Below are positions 1 through 9,584 of a DNA stretch of 64,000 nucleotides, in pieces. Location: contig NZ_CP061941.1 of NCBI RefSeq assembly GCF_014805825.1, forward strand, positions 4,030,001-4,094,000, given 5' to 3'. Position numbers and translations under genes: made by a program. Source of the stretch: Marinomonas algicola (GTDB lineage: Bacteria; Pseudomonadota; Gammaproteobacteria; Pseudomonadales; Marinomonadaceae). The notes beneath the pieces are model-generated. The model did not search any database and was not told the origin of the DNA. It saw only the letters and a list, made by a program, of their open reading frames with translations. Every line of letters starts with the position of its first letter. The first letter of the stretch is position 1.

Positions 1-829
1 TTTTCATAGCGTTCTTTTCAAGCTGGCGAATACGCTCTGCAGAAACGCCATACTCATCAGCCAATTCATGCAATGTTGACTTTCCATCAGATAACCAACG
101 TTGAACCAAAATGTTACGGCTTCTGTCATCTAATACAGACATGGCTTCTTCAAGTCGTCTATTAGAGTCTTCTTCCCAGTTACCATTCTCTAATAATTGA
201 GCAGGATCATAACGATGATCCTCTAGATAATTTGCTGGTGCTTGAAATGCGCTATCATCATCGTCATCCGAAGACGCGTCAAATGTCATATCAGAAGAAC
301 TCATACGTCCTTCCATTTGACGAACAACCTCAGGAGAAACGCCTAGATCCTCTGCCACTGACTCTACTTCTTTGTGGCTAAACCAAGACAATGTTTTCTT
401 AGCACTGCGTAAATTAAAAAACATTTTACGTTGGGCTTTGGTTGTCGCAACTTTCACAATACGCCAATTCTTAAGTATGAACTCATGAATTTCTGCTTTA
501 ATCCAGTGAACGGCAAATGAAACTAAGCGAACCCCAACTTCAGGATTAAAACGCTTTACCGCTTTCATCAAGCCAACATTACCTTCTTGGATTAAATCAC
601 CTTGATTCAAACCGTAACCGGAATAGCTTTTTGCAATATGTACAACAAAACGCAAATGAGACATTACCAAGGTTCTAGCGGCTTCAAGGTCCTCTTGATA
701 ATAAAGACGTTCTGCTAACTGGTGTTCTTCTTCAGCAGTTAGAATTGGAATCGTGCTAACTGCCTGAATGTACGACTCAAGATTTTGACCTGGAGTCATA
801 ATATCAATAGGCTGAAGAGCTTTACCCAT
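1..829 (-). CDS. rpoH: RNA polymerase heat-shock sigma factor RpoH (sigma-32), 3' end cut off
   Basis: Group of sigma-70 factors that directs core RNA polymerase to heat-shock promoters. The visible 276 residues begin MGKALQPIDIMTPGQ and contain region 2 (YSGYGLNQGDLIQEGN, then VSFAVHWIKAEIHEF), the RpoH-type RpoH box region (KAQRKMFFNLRSAKK) and region 4 helix-turn-helix (LHELADEYGVSAERIRQLE). The frame runs off the left edge at ...KNAMK, so only roughly the last ten residues are missing. The start at 829 has a good Shine-Dalgarno (AGAGGTAG) about 10 bases upstream. An acidic insert (SSDDDDDSAF) sits between regions 3 and 4. It lies downstream of ftsYEX, the usual gammaproteobacterial order, with its own 121-base leader. 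Assignment is safe. Confidence 0.97.
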   Translation of the reverse strand, partial: MGKALQPIDIMTPGQNLESYIQAVSTIPILTAEEEHQLAERLYYQEDLEAARTLVMSHLRFVVHIAKSYSGYGLNQGDLIQEGNVGLMKAVKRFNPEVGVRLVSFAVHWIKAEIHEFILKNWRIVKVATTKAQRKMFFNLRSAKKTLSWFSHKEVESVAEDLGVSPEVVRQMEGRMSSSDMTFDASSDDDDDSAFQAPANYLEDHRYDPAQLLENGNWEEDSNRRLEEAMSVLDDRSRNILVQRWLSDGKSTLHELADEYGVSAERIRQLEKNAMK

Positions 830-950
830 CTTTATATCTACCTCTATAAATAAGTTGTATTAAATACTAGCAAGTTAACCAAAAGTGAATGTGATAAAAA
901 TGTGCATTTTATGCGATATTAAAGTAAACATGCCTGTAAAGCCGTAAATA

Positions 951-1964
951 TCACTGTAATTCTATATCTGAAATATGTCTATTAACAGCTACCCATGCAC
1001 CCACAACACCAATGATTGCGCTCATAGTTAAGCATAAAACAACTTCATCTGCATTAAAATACTGCAATGAAAAGTCGCTTTGATATAACGCAATAATTCT
1101 CTCCGCGGGCGTGCTTACCCAAAGGCTAACACATAAAATCGTTATACTCGCCAACATGCCACCCAGCACACCAAACCAAAACCCCATATATAGAAAGGGT
1201 CGTCGGATAAATGAATCAGTCGCACCAACAAGCTTCATAACAAGCACTTCATCTCGACGGCTTTCAACAGCCATTCGAATGGTATTTCCGACTATCAATA
1301 AAACAGCGCCCACCAAAAGCGCCGAAAGCGCATAAATAAAGCGCTGCCCAAAGCTTAACACACTTGCCAATCGGTGCAGCCATTGAGCATCTAGCTCCGC
1401 GTACTCAACCTCAGAAAAGTTAGCCAAGTCATTTCTCAGGGATTCCAAACGAGGCAAGGTATCAACTGAAACATCATAAGCGGGAATCACTTGAAGGACA
1501 ATTGGTAAAGGGTTTTCAGGTAAGGCCGATAAGATTTGCTCGTACCCACTCGATTGCTCGAAGTACCTCATTCCCTCTTCTTTGGAAACATACATTACAT
1601 TTAACACGTCATTACGACTAGACAACTGATGCGATAACGACAAAGCCTTTGTATCTTCAAGATCGGCAAACAAATACAAACTAATAATAGATTGCTTATC
1701 CCATTGATCCGTAATTGATTGAACATTTTTTAACCCCACGTATAAACCGCCAGGTAAGGATAAAGCAATCGCGATCACCATGACCGTCATAATACTAGCT
1801 AAGGGGTCCTGCATTAGACGCATCAAACTTTCTAGTAACGTGCCTTGGTGATCACGGAGATAGCTTGAGAAATGAAAAGGCGTTGACAGCCGCGTTTTTG
1901 TATTAGGCGTGACAACGCTCGTAGACTGCCGCGTTGCACCTCTAGGTTCAGGCTTCTGAGACAT
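951..1964 (-). CDS. ftsX: Cell division protein FtsX (ABC-type permease)
   Basis: Membrane partner of the FtsE ATPase; the complex works at the division septum and controls peptidoglycan hydrolase activation. The 337 residues show a cytoplasmic N-terminal tail of about 50, a first membrane span (ASIMTVMVIAIALSLPGGLY), a periplasmic domain of roughly 130 residues, then three C-terminal spans (FIYALSALLVGAVLLIVGN; MGFWFGVLGGMLASITILC; VVLCLTMSAIIGVVGAWVAV). This four-span layout is diagnostic. The motif ESRRDEVLVMKLVGAT is the conserved cytoplasmic loop of FtsX. The start codon follows the ftsE stop codon with no gap, and its Shine-Dalgarno (GGAGGG) lies inside the ftsE 3' end, so the two are translationally coupled. 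Confidence 0.96.
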   Translation of the reverse strand: MSQKPEPRGATRQSTSVVTPNTKTRLSTPFHFSSYLRDHQGTLLESLMRLMQDPLASIMTVMVIAIALSLPGGLYVGLKNVQSITDQWDKQSIISLYLFADLEDTKALSLSHQLSSRNDVLNVMYVSKEEGMRYFEQSSGYEQILSALPENPLPIVLQVIPAYDVSVDTLPRLESLRNDLANFSEVEYAELDAQWLHRLASVLSFGQRFIYALSALLVGAVLLIVGNTIRMAVESRRDEVLVMKLVGATDSFIRRPFLYMGFWFGVLGGMLASITILCVSLWVSTPAERIIALYQSDFSLQYFNADEVVLCLTMSAIIGVVGAWVAVNRHISDIELQ

Positions 1965-2636
1965 TTAGCTAAACCCTCCATCATTTACAATCCTACCTTG
2001 ATTAAGCGTCAGTACTCTATGTTGCATACGAGCGATCAAAGACAAGTCATGACTGGCAACTAAAACGGTGACGCCCACTCGGTTAAATTCTTGGAAAAGA
2101 TTCATTATTTCTGAAGATAGACGAGGATCTAAGTTTCCAGTTGGTTCATCAGCCAACAAAAGCTGAGGTTTATTTACCACAGCTCTGGCAATACCTATAC
2201 GTTGCTGTTCACCACCAGATAGTGCCATAGGGTTATATTTCTCTTTCCCTAATAAACCCACTTTGTCTAATGCCGCCCTGACACGTTTAGCAATGTGCAA
2301 AGGGTCAGCGCCACTGACTTGGAGCGGTAAGGCAACATTATGAAAGACACTCCGATCAAACAAAAGTTGATGATTTTGAAATACCACACCCACTTTTCGT
2401 CTATGATACGGGATGTATTTTCGACTCAAGGTGTACAGATCTTCCCCATCAATAATGATTTTCCCCGTACTTTGACGTTCAATCATCATAATCAATTTTA
2501 ATAGGGTACTTTTACCTGCGCCAGAGTGGCCTGTAAGAAAAGCCATTTCACCTTGTTGCAAATGAAAACTAACTTGACTAAGCGCTTCTTGCCCCGTTTC
2601 ATATTTTTTGCCGACACGTTGAAATTCAATTTCCAC
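1965..2636 (-). CDS. ftsE: Cell division ATP-binding protein FtsE
   Basis: ATPase that powers FtsX. The 223 residues are the normal FtsE length. Walker A is GHSGAGKSTLL (about residue 36), the Q-loop region is VGVVFQNHQLL, the ABC signature is LSGGEQQR and Walker B is LLLADEPTGNLD, followed by the switch histidine in VASHD. FtsE differs from lipoprotein exporter LolD by its pairing with ftsX, which is met here. The gene is 83 bases downstream of ftsY on the same strand and directly abuts ftsX. Confidence 0.96.
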   Translation of the reverse strand: MEIEFQRVGKKYETGQEALSQVSFHLQQGEMAFLTGHSGAGKSTLLKLIMMIERQSTGKIIIDGEDLYTLSRKYIPYHRRKVGVVFQNHQLLFDRSVFHNVALPLQVSGADPLHIAKRVRAALDKVGLLGKEKYNPMALSGGEQQRIGIARAVVNKPQLLLADEPTGNLDPRLSSEIMNLFQEFNRVGVTVLVASHDLSLIARMQHRVLTLNQGRIVNDGGFS

Positions 2637-2719
2637 AAACTTTACTCACGCTCATATTTATACAAACAACAGATAAAAGTAAAACGGTCCTGTCTCGAAG
2701 CCATGCTCTTCAAAAGAAA

Positions 2720-4063
2720 CTAGGCTTCCTCAAATAAGGCGTCGACAAACTCTTCTCCGACAAAAGGTCGTAAATCGTCAACTTGCTCACCAACACCAAT
2801 AAAACGTATAGGTATAGCAAATTGTTTCGCAATGGCAAAGATAATACCGCCTTTGGCCGTACCATCTAATTTAGTCAGTGTAATACCACTTACCCCAACC
2901 GCTTCAGTAAACAACTTCGCTTGACTCAACGCATTTTGACCCGTCCCAGCATCCAGAACAAGCATCACTTCGTGGGGAGCATTTACATCAAGCTTTTTCA
3001 TCACCCGAACAACCTTGGAAAGCTCGTTCATTAAATTACTCTTATTCTGCAAACGCCCGGCCGTGTCAGCAATGACAATATCAATGCCTTTTGCTTTCGC
3101 CGACTCAATAGCGTCAAAAATAACAGAGGCCGAATCCGCGCCTGAATGCTGAGCAATAACAGGGACATCATTCCTTTCACCCCATACTTGTAACTGCTCT
3201 ACAGCGGCCGCTCGAAATGTATCACCAGCCGCAAGAAGTACGCTTTTCCCTTCCGCTTGAAATTTTTTCGTCAATTTCCCTATGGTGGTCGTTTTACCCA
3301 CACCATTCACACCCACCATAAGAATAACAAAAGGCCCTTCTTGCTGACCAGTTTGTAATGGTTTTTCAGATTCAGACAACATCTCTTTTAACTCGAGCTT
3401 TAAGGAAGACAATAACGCATCTGAATCTTTTAACTCTTTTCGGCCTAGTTTGTCGGTAATAGAAGCTAATAAGGTTTGTGTCGCATCCACACCAACATCC
3501 GCGGTTAATAGTTGAGTCTCAATATCCTCTAGCAACTCATCGTCAATTTGTTTGCGCCCAACCACTAGGGAAGCTAAACCATTCCCAAAACCATTACGAG
3601 TTCGAGATAAGCCCGCTTTTATTCGCTGGGACCAGCTAAGGCCTTCTGTTTTTTCAACGACTACTTCTGGCTTTCCAGCCACTACTTCTGGTTTTTCAGC
3701 TACTATTGGCTGAGTAACGTCTTCAACTGTGGTCTTATTAACCGTTTTGACAGACGACAGGGCGATTTCCGCTTGATCCTTGTCGATGACCTTAGGACTT
3801 GTATCGTCATTAACAATCGAGTTTTCCATACTGGCTTCAGCGGATAAATTTTGTTCTGCAGGCAGGGAGGAAGTATCATCATTCGAGTTTTCTGAATCCT
3901 TTTTATGGGCTTCTTTTATTTCTGTACCTATTTTTTTGGTATAGCCACGTCGAATGTAAAATGCGATTAACGCCATCAGCGTACCAATAACAATGGGGAC
4001 GTAGCGTGCGTACTCTCCTAAATAAGGAGTAAAAAAACTAATAATTTGATTTACAAATTCCAT
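2720..4063 (-). CDS. ftsY: Signal recognition particle receptor FtsY
   Basis: GTPase receptor that docks SRP-ribosome complexes at the Sec translocon. The C-terminal NG domain is intact: G1 GVNGVGKTTT (about residue 250), DTFRAAAVEQL, G3 DTAGR, G4 TKLDGTAKGG and the closing GVGEQVDDLRPF. The N-terminal 150 residues are the variable A domain. It carries a hydrophobic segment (VPIVIGTLMALIAFYI, about residues 23-38) followed by a basic stretch, which predicts a membrane anchor, then an acidic linker with a local duplication (EKPEVVAGKPEVVVEK). At 447 residues it is in the range of A-domain-bearing FtsY proteins. It is divergent from the M16-like gene, with a 188-base shared promoter region. Confidence 0.96.
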   Translation of the reverse strand: MEFVNQIISFFTPYLGEYARYVPIVIGTLMALIAFYIRRGYTKKIGTEIKEAHKKDSENSNDDTSSLPAEQNLSAEASMENSIVNDDTSPKVIDKDQAEIALSSVKTVNKTTVEDVTQPIVAEKPEVVAGKPEVVVEKTEGLSWSQRIKAGLSRTRNGFGNGLASLVVGRKQIDDELLEDIETQLLTADVGVDATQTLLASITDKLGRKELKDSDALLSSLKLELKEMLSESEKPLQTGQQEGPFVILMVGVNGVGKTTTIGKLTKKFQAEGKSVLLAAGDTFRAAAVEQLQVWGERNDVPVIAQHSGADSASVIFDAIESAKAKGIDIVIADTAGRLQNKSNLMNELSKVVRVMKKLDVNAPHEVMLVLDAGTGQNALSQAKLFTEAVGVSGITLTKLDGTAKGGIIFAIAKQFAIPIRFIGVGEQVDDLRPFVGEEFVDALFEEA

Positions 4064-4251
4064 TAAGTCGATCTCTATAGTGGATGCCGTTAACCGCTTT
4101 ATAAATAATCTAAGCCGTTAAACTCAATTTTTTTACTATTCTGTGGTAAAAAGACACAGAAAACATGCAATTTTAACATTTTTCAATACATCAAACAGTC
4201 CTGAAATGGTCGATCTAACGCTTTAATCTATTTTTTTGGAATAATTACAGA

Positions 4252-5556
4252 ATGCCTAAGACAAAAAAACCATTATTTAGTCGACCATTTTTGTCAGCCC
4301 TGATGATTATCATCCCTGCAATGGTTCTACTGTTAAACCTCACGGCAAATGAAAAACATTATGTGATGCCTGAGATCAAAACCTGGACAACGGCTTCTGG
4401 GGTTCCTGTAATTTGGTTGGTTCATGATGAATGGACCGCCCGTGACACTATTGAAATACGAATTCTATTCAATCACGGGTACAGTAACGATTCAAAATTA
4501 TCGTTAACTGAATTCACATTTGATTTCTTATTAAAAGACACCTTGCCACTTAGTACAACCTATATCAATGACAGGTTGAAACCTCTCGCAGCCAGTGTTA
4601 GCTATAAAGTCCAATCTAATAAAAGCGAATTGGCGTTTTCTATAGATGGCCGCCCCTCTTTATTGAACCCAAGTATCGAGTTATTGTCTGCTTGGCTACC
4701 AGAGCCATCATTTAAATTGAGAACCTTTGCTAACAGGGAAAACGCACTTAAAAGTTCGTCACCACAAAAACAACAGTTACTCAATGCGACATTTGGAGCC
4801 GACGTCAATAACACATCCAAAACACAGTTTTATGACCCCATTCAAATGGATGATATACATCAAACCTATCAAATACTTCAGCAGCATATTGATAAGATTG
4901 TTGTTGTTGGCGCGCTTCCCGATGTAAATAGCATTAAACAAAACCTAAATAGTATCACTCACGGCTTTTCGGCATCATTAATTACGTCACCTGTTGTACA
5001 GGTACAAACAAAAAGCCTCCAGACAAATGAAGGTCGTAATCTACTTGAAAGCTATGGCGGATTGCCCCTGCCAACGTTAAATCAACCAAAAGAATGGTTT
5101 ACTCTGCAATTTTGGGCGACTTATTTTCTTCAAGAAGTCAATAAAGAAAACAACGCCAATCACGTTGAGCTGCGTATTGAAGTCGCGCAACCATTGCCTT
5201 GGATATGGTGGAGAATTCAACATGCACCCCCTATTCTACAGAGCCCACAAACGAACCCACCGCTCGATGACGGTACTGTCTATTCAAAGCCGTTACTCGA
5301 CAACATGATACCGAATGCAGATGAGTTTGAGACAACAGTAGAATTATTTCAGGAGAGGATGTTGCAACAGTCTAAACAAACGATATGGTGGGCTAATATC
5401 GCTACCCAAGTCACTCAAGGCAACACACGTCAATTAGAATCATGGATTAATAATTACACTCATGATTTAAACAATTTTTCCTATAAAATCTACCAACAAG
5501 AACTGGTTAATCTTATAAAACTAAATCAACTACATGAGGTTCAAATTCGCCAATGA
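4252..5556 (+). CDS. M16 (insulinase/pitrilysin)-like protein lacking the zinc-binding motif
   Basis: The 434-residue protein has an N-terminal membrane anchor or signal (ALMIIIPAMVLLLNLTA, about 16-32) and then an M16-like start (KTWTTASGVPVIWLVHDEWT). The place where active M16 enzymes carry HxxEH reads LSLTEFTFDFLL (about residues 84-93), so there is no zinc site. In related bacteria a catalytic and a non-catalytic M16 gene often sit next to rsmD; here only a non-catalytic-looking copy is present. It is more diverged than its neighbours and no catalytic residues were found. It overlaps rsmD by four bases (ATGA). Membership in M16 is inferred from the N-terminal pattern and context; a role as chaperone-like or regulatory subunit would be speculation. 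Confidence 0.7.
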   Translation: MPKTKKPLFSRPFLSALMIIIPAMVLLLNLTANEKHYVMPEIKTWTTASGVPVIWLVHDEWTARDTIEIRILFNHGYSNDSKLSLTEFTFDFLLKDTLPLSTTYINDRLKPLAASVSYKVQSNKSELAFSIDGRPSLLNPSIELLSAWLPEPSFKLRTFANRENALKSSSPQKQQLLNATFGADVNNTSKTQFYDPIQMDDIHQTYQILQQHIDKIVVVGALPDVNSIKQNLNSITHGFSASLITSPVVQVQTKSLQTNEGRNLLESYGGLPLPTLNQPKEWFTLQFWATYFLQEVNKENNANHVELRIEVAQPLPWIWWRIQHAPPILQSPQTNPPLDDGTVYSKPLLDNMIPNADEFETTVELFQERMLQQSKQTIWWANIATQVTQGNTRQLESWINNYTHDLNNFSYKIYQQELVNLIKLNQLHEVQIRQ

Positions 5557-6152
5557 GGCCCCCTAAAGAAATCACTAAATCATCTAAAGTTACCAAATCA
5601 AAACTTCGCATCATTGGTGGCGAATGGCGCTCAAGAACCTTACCTATTCCAGAAGTCGAAGCTCTTAGACCAACCCCAGATAGAGTCCGAGAAACCCTGT
5701 TTAATTGGATTTCAGTGTGGGTACCTGGCGCTCATTGCGGAGATTTATTTTGTGGTAGTGGCGCTTTAGGCTTAGAGGCGCTATCAAGAGGCGCATCAAG
5801 TTGCTTATTTGTCGATAATAGTCGTGTTGTTACACAGCAAATGAAAGCGAATTTAGCCACCTTAAAAACATCAGCCGGAAAGGTAATCCAACAAAACGCC
5901 CTTGACCTATTAAAAACACAGCCATCAAAACCATTCGATATTGTATTTTTAGACCCTCCATTTAGAAAAGGTTGGTTAGAAGAGCTCATTCCCCTTTTAA
6001 ATAATCAATGGTTAGCGAATCGCGCTTGGGTTTATATCGAAATGGAGAAGGAGTCTAACCTCCCTGAAACGCCCTCAAACTGGGCATTAGTGAAAGAAAA
6101 GAGTGCAGGACAGCTCTGTTACCGGCTATTCGAAGTCAATAAAACTGAGTAA
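5553..6152 (+). CDS. rsmD: 16S rRNA (guanine966-N2)-methyltransferase RsmD
   Basis: Methylates G966 of 16S rRNA using S-adenosylmethionine. The 199 residues show the family start KLRIIGGEWRSRTLPIPE, the LRPTPDRVRETLFNW segment, SAM motif I DLFCGSGALGLEALSRGA and motif IV FLDPPF, all canonical for RsmD. The start codon lies within the end of the preceding gene (ATGA overlap), indicating co-translation. No terminator is evident after it; 178 AT-rich bases separate it from the chemoreceptor gene. Confidence 0.96.
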   Translation: MRPPKEITKSSKVTKSKLRIIGGEWRSRTLPIPEVEALRPTPDRVRETLFNWISVWVPGAHCGDLFCGSGALGLEALSRGASSCLFVDNSRVVTQQMKANLATLKTSAGKVIQQNALDLLKTQPSKPFDIVFLDPPFRKGWLEELIPLLNNQWLANRAWVYIEMEKESNLPETPSNWALVKEKSAGQLCYRLFEVNKTE

Positions 6153-6330
6153 ATTTAAGGTCTATTAATAAAGTACATTAAATTTCATAAGAACTATTGT
6201 TTTTTAGTCTATCAATGTTTAAAACTAGGTTATCAAATGTTATTTATTGTAGAGATTTATTCTAATGAGATAACAAAAAACGACATTGGTGACTAACATT
6301 TAAAGTAAGATTAAAAAATAAGGACACGTT

Positions 6331-8214
6331 ATGTTTTCAAACCTCAGCTTTCGTTCAAAGTTAGTCGGATTACTTGTGTCTTCTGTAATCGGTTTTTTAT
6401 TGGTTACTCTCGTTGCATTTAATGGCTTTAATAACCAACAAGACGCCAACCAAAAGCTTCATAATTATTTCACAATAAAAGAAAGCATGGACACGCTGGC
6501 CATTGCCATGCTGGAAGAAACAGAAGCGTTCGCAACGGTTAACGACAGCAATGTCAACGACTTTTTAACTATGATAGAAGAGAGTAATATTGCGTTCCAA
6601 GAAATTCTAAACAAAAGCATTCTACTGGCCAGTTCAGATCAAATACGAAATGCGTTAAAAGACACAAAAACCTATTTAGATAATTACTCCACTGTTTTCG
6701 TCATTTTGCTGGATCAACAAGGAGCCATAGGCTTTGAATCATCTTCCGGTTTAAGAGGTGAAATTACACGTCAAGGCGACGAAATAATGGACGCTGTCGC
6801 TAAATTATCGCTACTAAAGCGTGAATTCGTTAACGTAAGAAAAGTAGAAACCAGTTTTTTATTCGAGCCCACTGAAGAGAACTTTAATCAAGTAACCAGT
6901 AGCTTCGAAAAGTTCCAAAAACGCATTAATACATTTGGCTTAACAGACAAACTTAGCATCACCGCCTCCTATATAGATTCAATTAACCAATATGTTGAAA
7001 AATACGCTCTCCTTAATAACTCAAAGCAGCAATTTTCAACCATCAATGAACAATTTAAGAATCAACGAGAAACAACAGCGAACATCATTCGAAAAGCCGT
7101 ATTAGCCGCAGAACAAGACGCTCATGAAAGTGCGGAAACAGCCAATATAACGCTGATCTCTGTCAGTGTCATTGTAACGGTTTTGGCCGCTCTTATTATG
7201 TACGGCATTGGCATTAGTGTGAGTTCATCTATTTCTCGTATTACTCAAGACCTCAATAAAATAAAAGGCGGCGACCTAACAGCACGAGCCTTTGTGAATG
7301 AAAACAGGAATGATGAGTTTGATTCTTTAAGTAAGTCAGTAAATGAAATGACGGCTGGGTTAAGTAATGTCCTAAGCGATGTAGTTCATACAACAACCGA
7401 TGTAAGCGGTATGGTCGTTGAATTGAACACAGCGATATCAAGTATTGCTGAAAATAACCGCTCAGTCAGCAAACGAACTGACTCTTTAGCCGAATCAACA
7501 GAGGACATTTCTGAACGTTTGTCAGATGTCTCAAATACCACAGACAGGCTCAAACACGATTCAAACGAAACCTACGAGTCAGCAAAACAAGGGGCGAAAA
7601 CCATCAAAGCGGCCCTAGACAATTTAAGCCATACGGTAGAAGTCGTAACCAAAACAAGTCTACAGCTTGATGAGCTAGGTCAGCTTTCAAAAGACATTGA
7701 TGCGGTGATTGGAATGATTAATGATTTAGCCAACCAAACCAACTTACTGGCGTTAAATGCAGCAATAGAAGCGGCGCGCGCAGGTGAGGCAGGACGAGGG
7801 TTTTCAGTTGTGGCTGATGAAGTACGATCACTTGCTGAAAAAACCGTTGAAGCAACAGGAAAAATCACATCCATTGTCAGCACGATTCAAAGCTCGACAC
7901 AAAAAGCAATTGATACGATGGAAAGTGGCCAAACGAGTCTCGATGCCATCCAAGAAAATGGGGCGACAGCAGGACAGGCCATGCTTGAAATTGAAAAAAA
8001 TGCGTCTACCAGCTCTTCTGCATCCATTGATATGGCGCAAATTATCCAAGAGATAGCGTCTACCGCCGTACAAATGAATAAGGACATGGATGACATTGCT
8101 CAACAATTAACTAACGATACATCTTCTATTGAGACTATCTCAAATAAAACCAGTCAAATAGAAAATCAAACAATGGAGTTAGGCCGTAAAACAAGCGTCT
8201 TCACTTTATCTTAA
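6331..8214 (+). CDS. Methyl-accepting chemotaxis protein (periplasmic helical sensor, HAMP, signalling domain)
   Basis: Membrane chemoreceptor that controls CheA kinase. In the 627 residues there is a first membrane span (LVGLLVSSVIGFLLVTLVAF, about 12-31), a mainly helical periplasmic region of about 235 residues, a second span (ISVSVIVTVLAALIMYGIGI, about 273-292), a HAMP linker and the cytoplasmic coiled coil. The signalling hairpin NQTNLLALNAAIEAARAGE and GRGFSVVADEVRSLAEKT is perfectly conserved. No CheR-tethering pentapeptide is present at the C terminus (ends KTSVFTLS). The ligand cannot be predicted. It is a single-gene unit closed by a perfect 12-bp terminator stem at 8228-8268. Confidence 0.95.
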   Translation: MFSNLSFRSKLVGLLVSSVIGFLLVTLVAFNGFNNQQDANQKLHNYFTIKESMDTLAIAMLEETEAFATVNDSNVNDFLTMIEESNIAFQEILNKSILLASSDQIRNALKDTKTYLDNYSTVFVILLDQQGAIGFESSSGLRGEITRQGDEIMDAVAKLSLLKREFVNVRKVETSFLFEPTEENFNQVTSSFEKFQKRINTFGLTDKLSITASYIDSINQYVEKYALLNNSKQQFSTINEQFKNQRETTANIIRKAVLAAEQDAHESAETANITLISVSVIVTVLAALIMYGIGISVSSSISRITQDLNKIKGGDLTARAFVNENRNDEFDSLSKSVNEMTAGLSNVLSDVVHTTTDVSGMVVELNTAISSIAENNRSVSKRTDSLAESTEDISERLSDVSNTTDRLKHDSNETYESAKQGAKTIKAALDNLSHTVEVVTKTSLQLDELGQLSKDIDAVIGMINDLANQTNLLALNAAIEAARAGEAGRGFSVVADEVRSLAEKTVEATGKITSIVSTIQSSTQKAIDTMESGQTSLDAIQENGATAGQAMLEIEKNASTSSSASIDMAQIIQEIASTAVQMNKDMDDIAQQLTNDTSSIETISNKTSQIENQTMELGRKTSVFTLS

Positions 8215-8227
8215 TCGTATATCCACT

Positions 8228-8268
8228 AAAGCCCAGTGACTTTCATCCATACATACTCACTGGGCTTT
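8228..8268 (+). terminator. Terminator stem-loop after the chemoreceptor gene
   Basis: Perfect 12-bp inverted repeat AAAGCCCAGTGA / TCACTGGGCTTT with a 17-base loop, starting 13 bases after the chemoreceptor stop codon. The A/T ends of the stem give a short T run after it, and the symmetry allows it to act on both strands. Confidence 0.8.
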
Positions 8269-8426
8269 AACCTTTAATACCCTTTACTCAACCCTTTCTC
8301 TTCACCTTTTGATCTAAAGCGCTTGATGGCGATTGATGCAAAAGATAGACTTACATGAGTTGTGCCTTTCTATTTATTTGGCCGCCTTTCTCGAACATCC
8401 AACTCAAATCAGGAAGTCAAATTATT

Positions 8427-9584
8427 ATGCCGGACACTATTCCAGCCGATTCTGTTGGTATTGTCACTCCTAATATTGCCGTATTTGATACGCCCCTTAC
8501 TCTCACAAGCCAAAATACGCTTGAGCAATATCAACTTGTTTATGAAACCTATGGTGAGTTAAATGCACAATCCACAAATGCCATTCTTATTTGCCACGCA
8601 TTAAGTGGAGATCATCACGCAGCGGGCTACCATTCTATGAATGATAAAAAGCCTGGATGGTGGGACTCAGCGATCGGCCCGGGAAAACCGATCGATACCA
8701 ATCGTTTTTTTGTGGTTTGCTTAAATAACCTTGGCGGTTGTTCTGGAAGTACAGGACCAACCAGCCTAAATCCAGCCACAAACACTGAGTGGGGGGCTGA
8801 TTTCCCAATTCTCACCGTTGCGGATTGGGTTGAAAGTCAAGCACGCCTTGCCGACTGTCTAAACATAAAGACATGGGCCGCCATTATTGGTGGTAGCCTA
8901 GGTGGCATGCAAGTGCTTGAATGGAGCATTCGCTTCCCTCATAGAATTAAGAATGCGGTGGTTATTGCCTCAGCACCAAAATTGTCAACACAAAATATCG
9001 CGTTTAATGAAGTCGCTCGCCAATCCATTAGCCGAGACCCAGATTTTCATGATGGCCATTACACAGCCAACAATACCATTCCAGTGAATGGTTTAGGACT
9101 TGCTCGTATGCTTGGCCACATTACTTATCTATCAGATGATTCTATGGGGAAAAAGTTCGGCCGTAAAATGCGCCACGATGATTACCAATACCATTACGGA
9201 ATCGACTTTGAAGTTGAAAGCTATTTACATTATCAAGGGGAAGCGTTTACCAAACGCTTTGATGCTAATACTTACCGTTTAATGACCAAGGCTCTAGATT
9301 ACTTTGATCCAGCCGCTGAGACAGGTGGCGATTTATCTAAAATACTAAGTCGAGCTCAGTGTGAGTTTTTATTAGTCTCTTTCACGACGGATTGGCGGTT
9401 TTCACCGGCTCGAAGTGAAGAGATCGTAGACGCCTTAGTATTAGCCGGTAAACATGTCAGTTACGCAAAGATAGAATCCAATAAAGGTCATGACGCTTTT
9501 TTATTCCCAATCCCACGCTACATGTCAGCACTACGTGGTTTCTTAAATCGAGCACATAACCTTCTTCTAAAGGAGACTAACTGA
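8427..9584 (+). CDS. metX: Homoserine O-acyltransferase MetX
   Basis: Acylates L-homoserine (acetyl- or succinyl-CoA) as the first committed step of methionine synthesis. The alpha/beta-hydrolase fold shows the nucleophile elbow GGSLGGMQ with Ser157, HALSGDHHAAG at about 57-67 and the C-terminal catalytic His in NKGHDAFLF. The start at 8427 gives 385 residues beginning MPDTIPADSVGIVTP, matching the Pseudomonas-type family; the frame is open to 8355 but the extra 24 residues are not family-like, and AGGA lies 12 bases before the chosen ATG. It overlaps metW by one base (TGATG). In Pseudomonas relatives MetX with MetW uses succinyl-CoA; which acyl donor applies here cannot be read with certainty. 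Confidence 0.95.
   Translation: MPDTIPADSVGIVTPNIAVFDTPLTLTSQNTLEQYQLVYETYGELNAQSTNAILICHALSGDHHAAGYHSMNDKKPGWWDSAIGPGKPIDTNRFFVVCLNNLGGCSGSTGPTSLNPATNTEWGADFPILTVADWVESQARLADCLNIKTWAAIIGGSLGGMQVLEWSIRFPHRIKNAVVIASAPKLSTQNIAFNEVARQSISRDPDFHDGHYTANNTIPVNGLGLARMLGHITYLSDDSMGKKFGRKMRHDDYQYHYGIDFEVESYLHYQGEAFTKRFDANTYRLMTKALDYFDPAAETGGDLSKILSRAQCEFLLVSFTTDWRFSPARSEEIVDALVLAGKHVSYAKIESNKGHDAFLFPIPRYMSALRGFLNRAHNLLLKETN

Noticed and set aside
8355..8426. Upstream extension of metX by 24 codons
   Set aside because: The added residues are not family-like, and the ATG at 8427 gives the canonical MetX N terminus with AGGA upstream.
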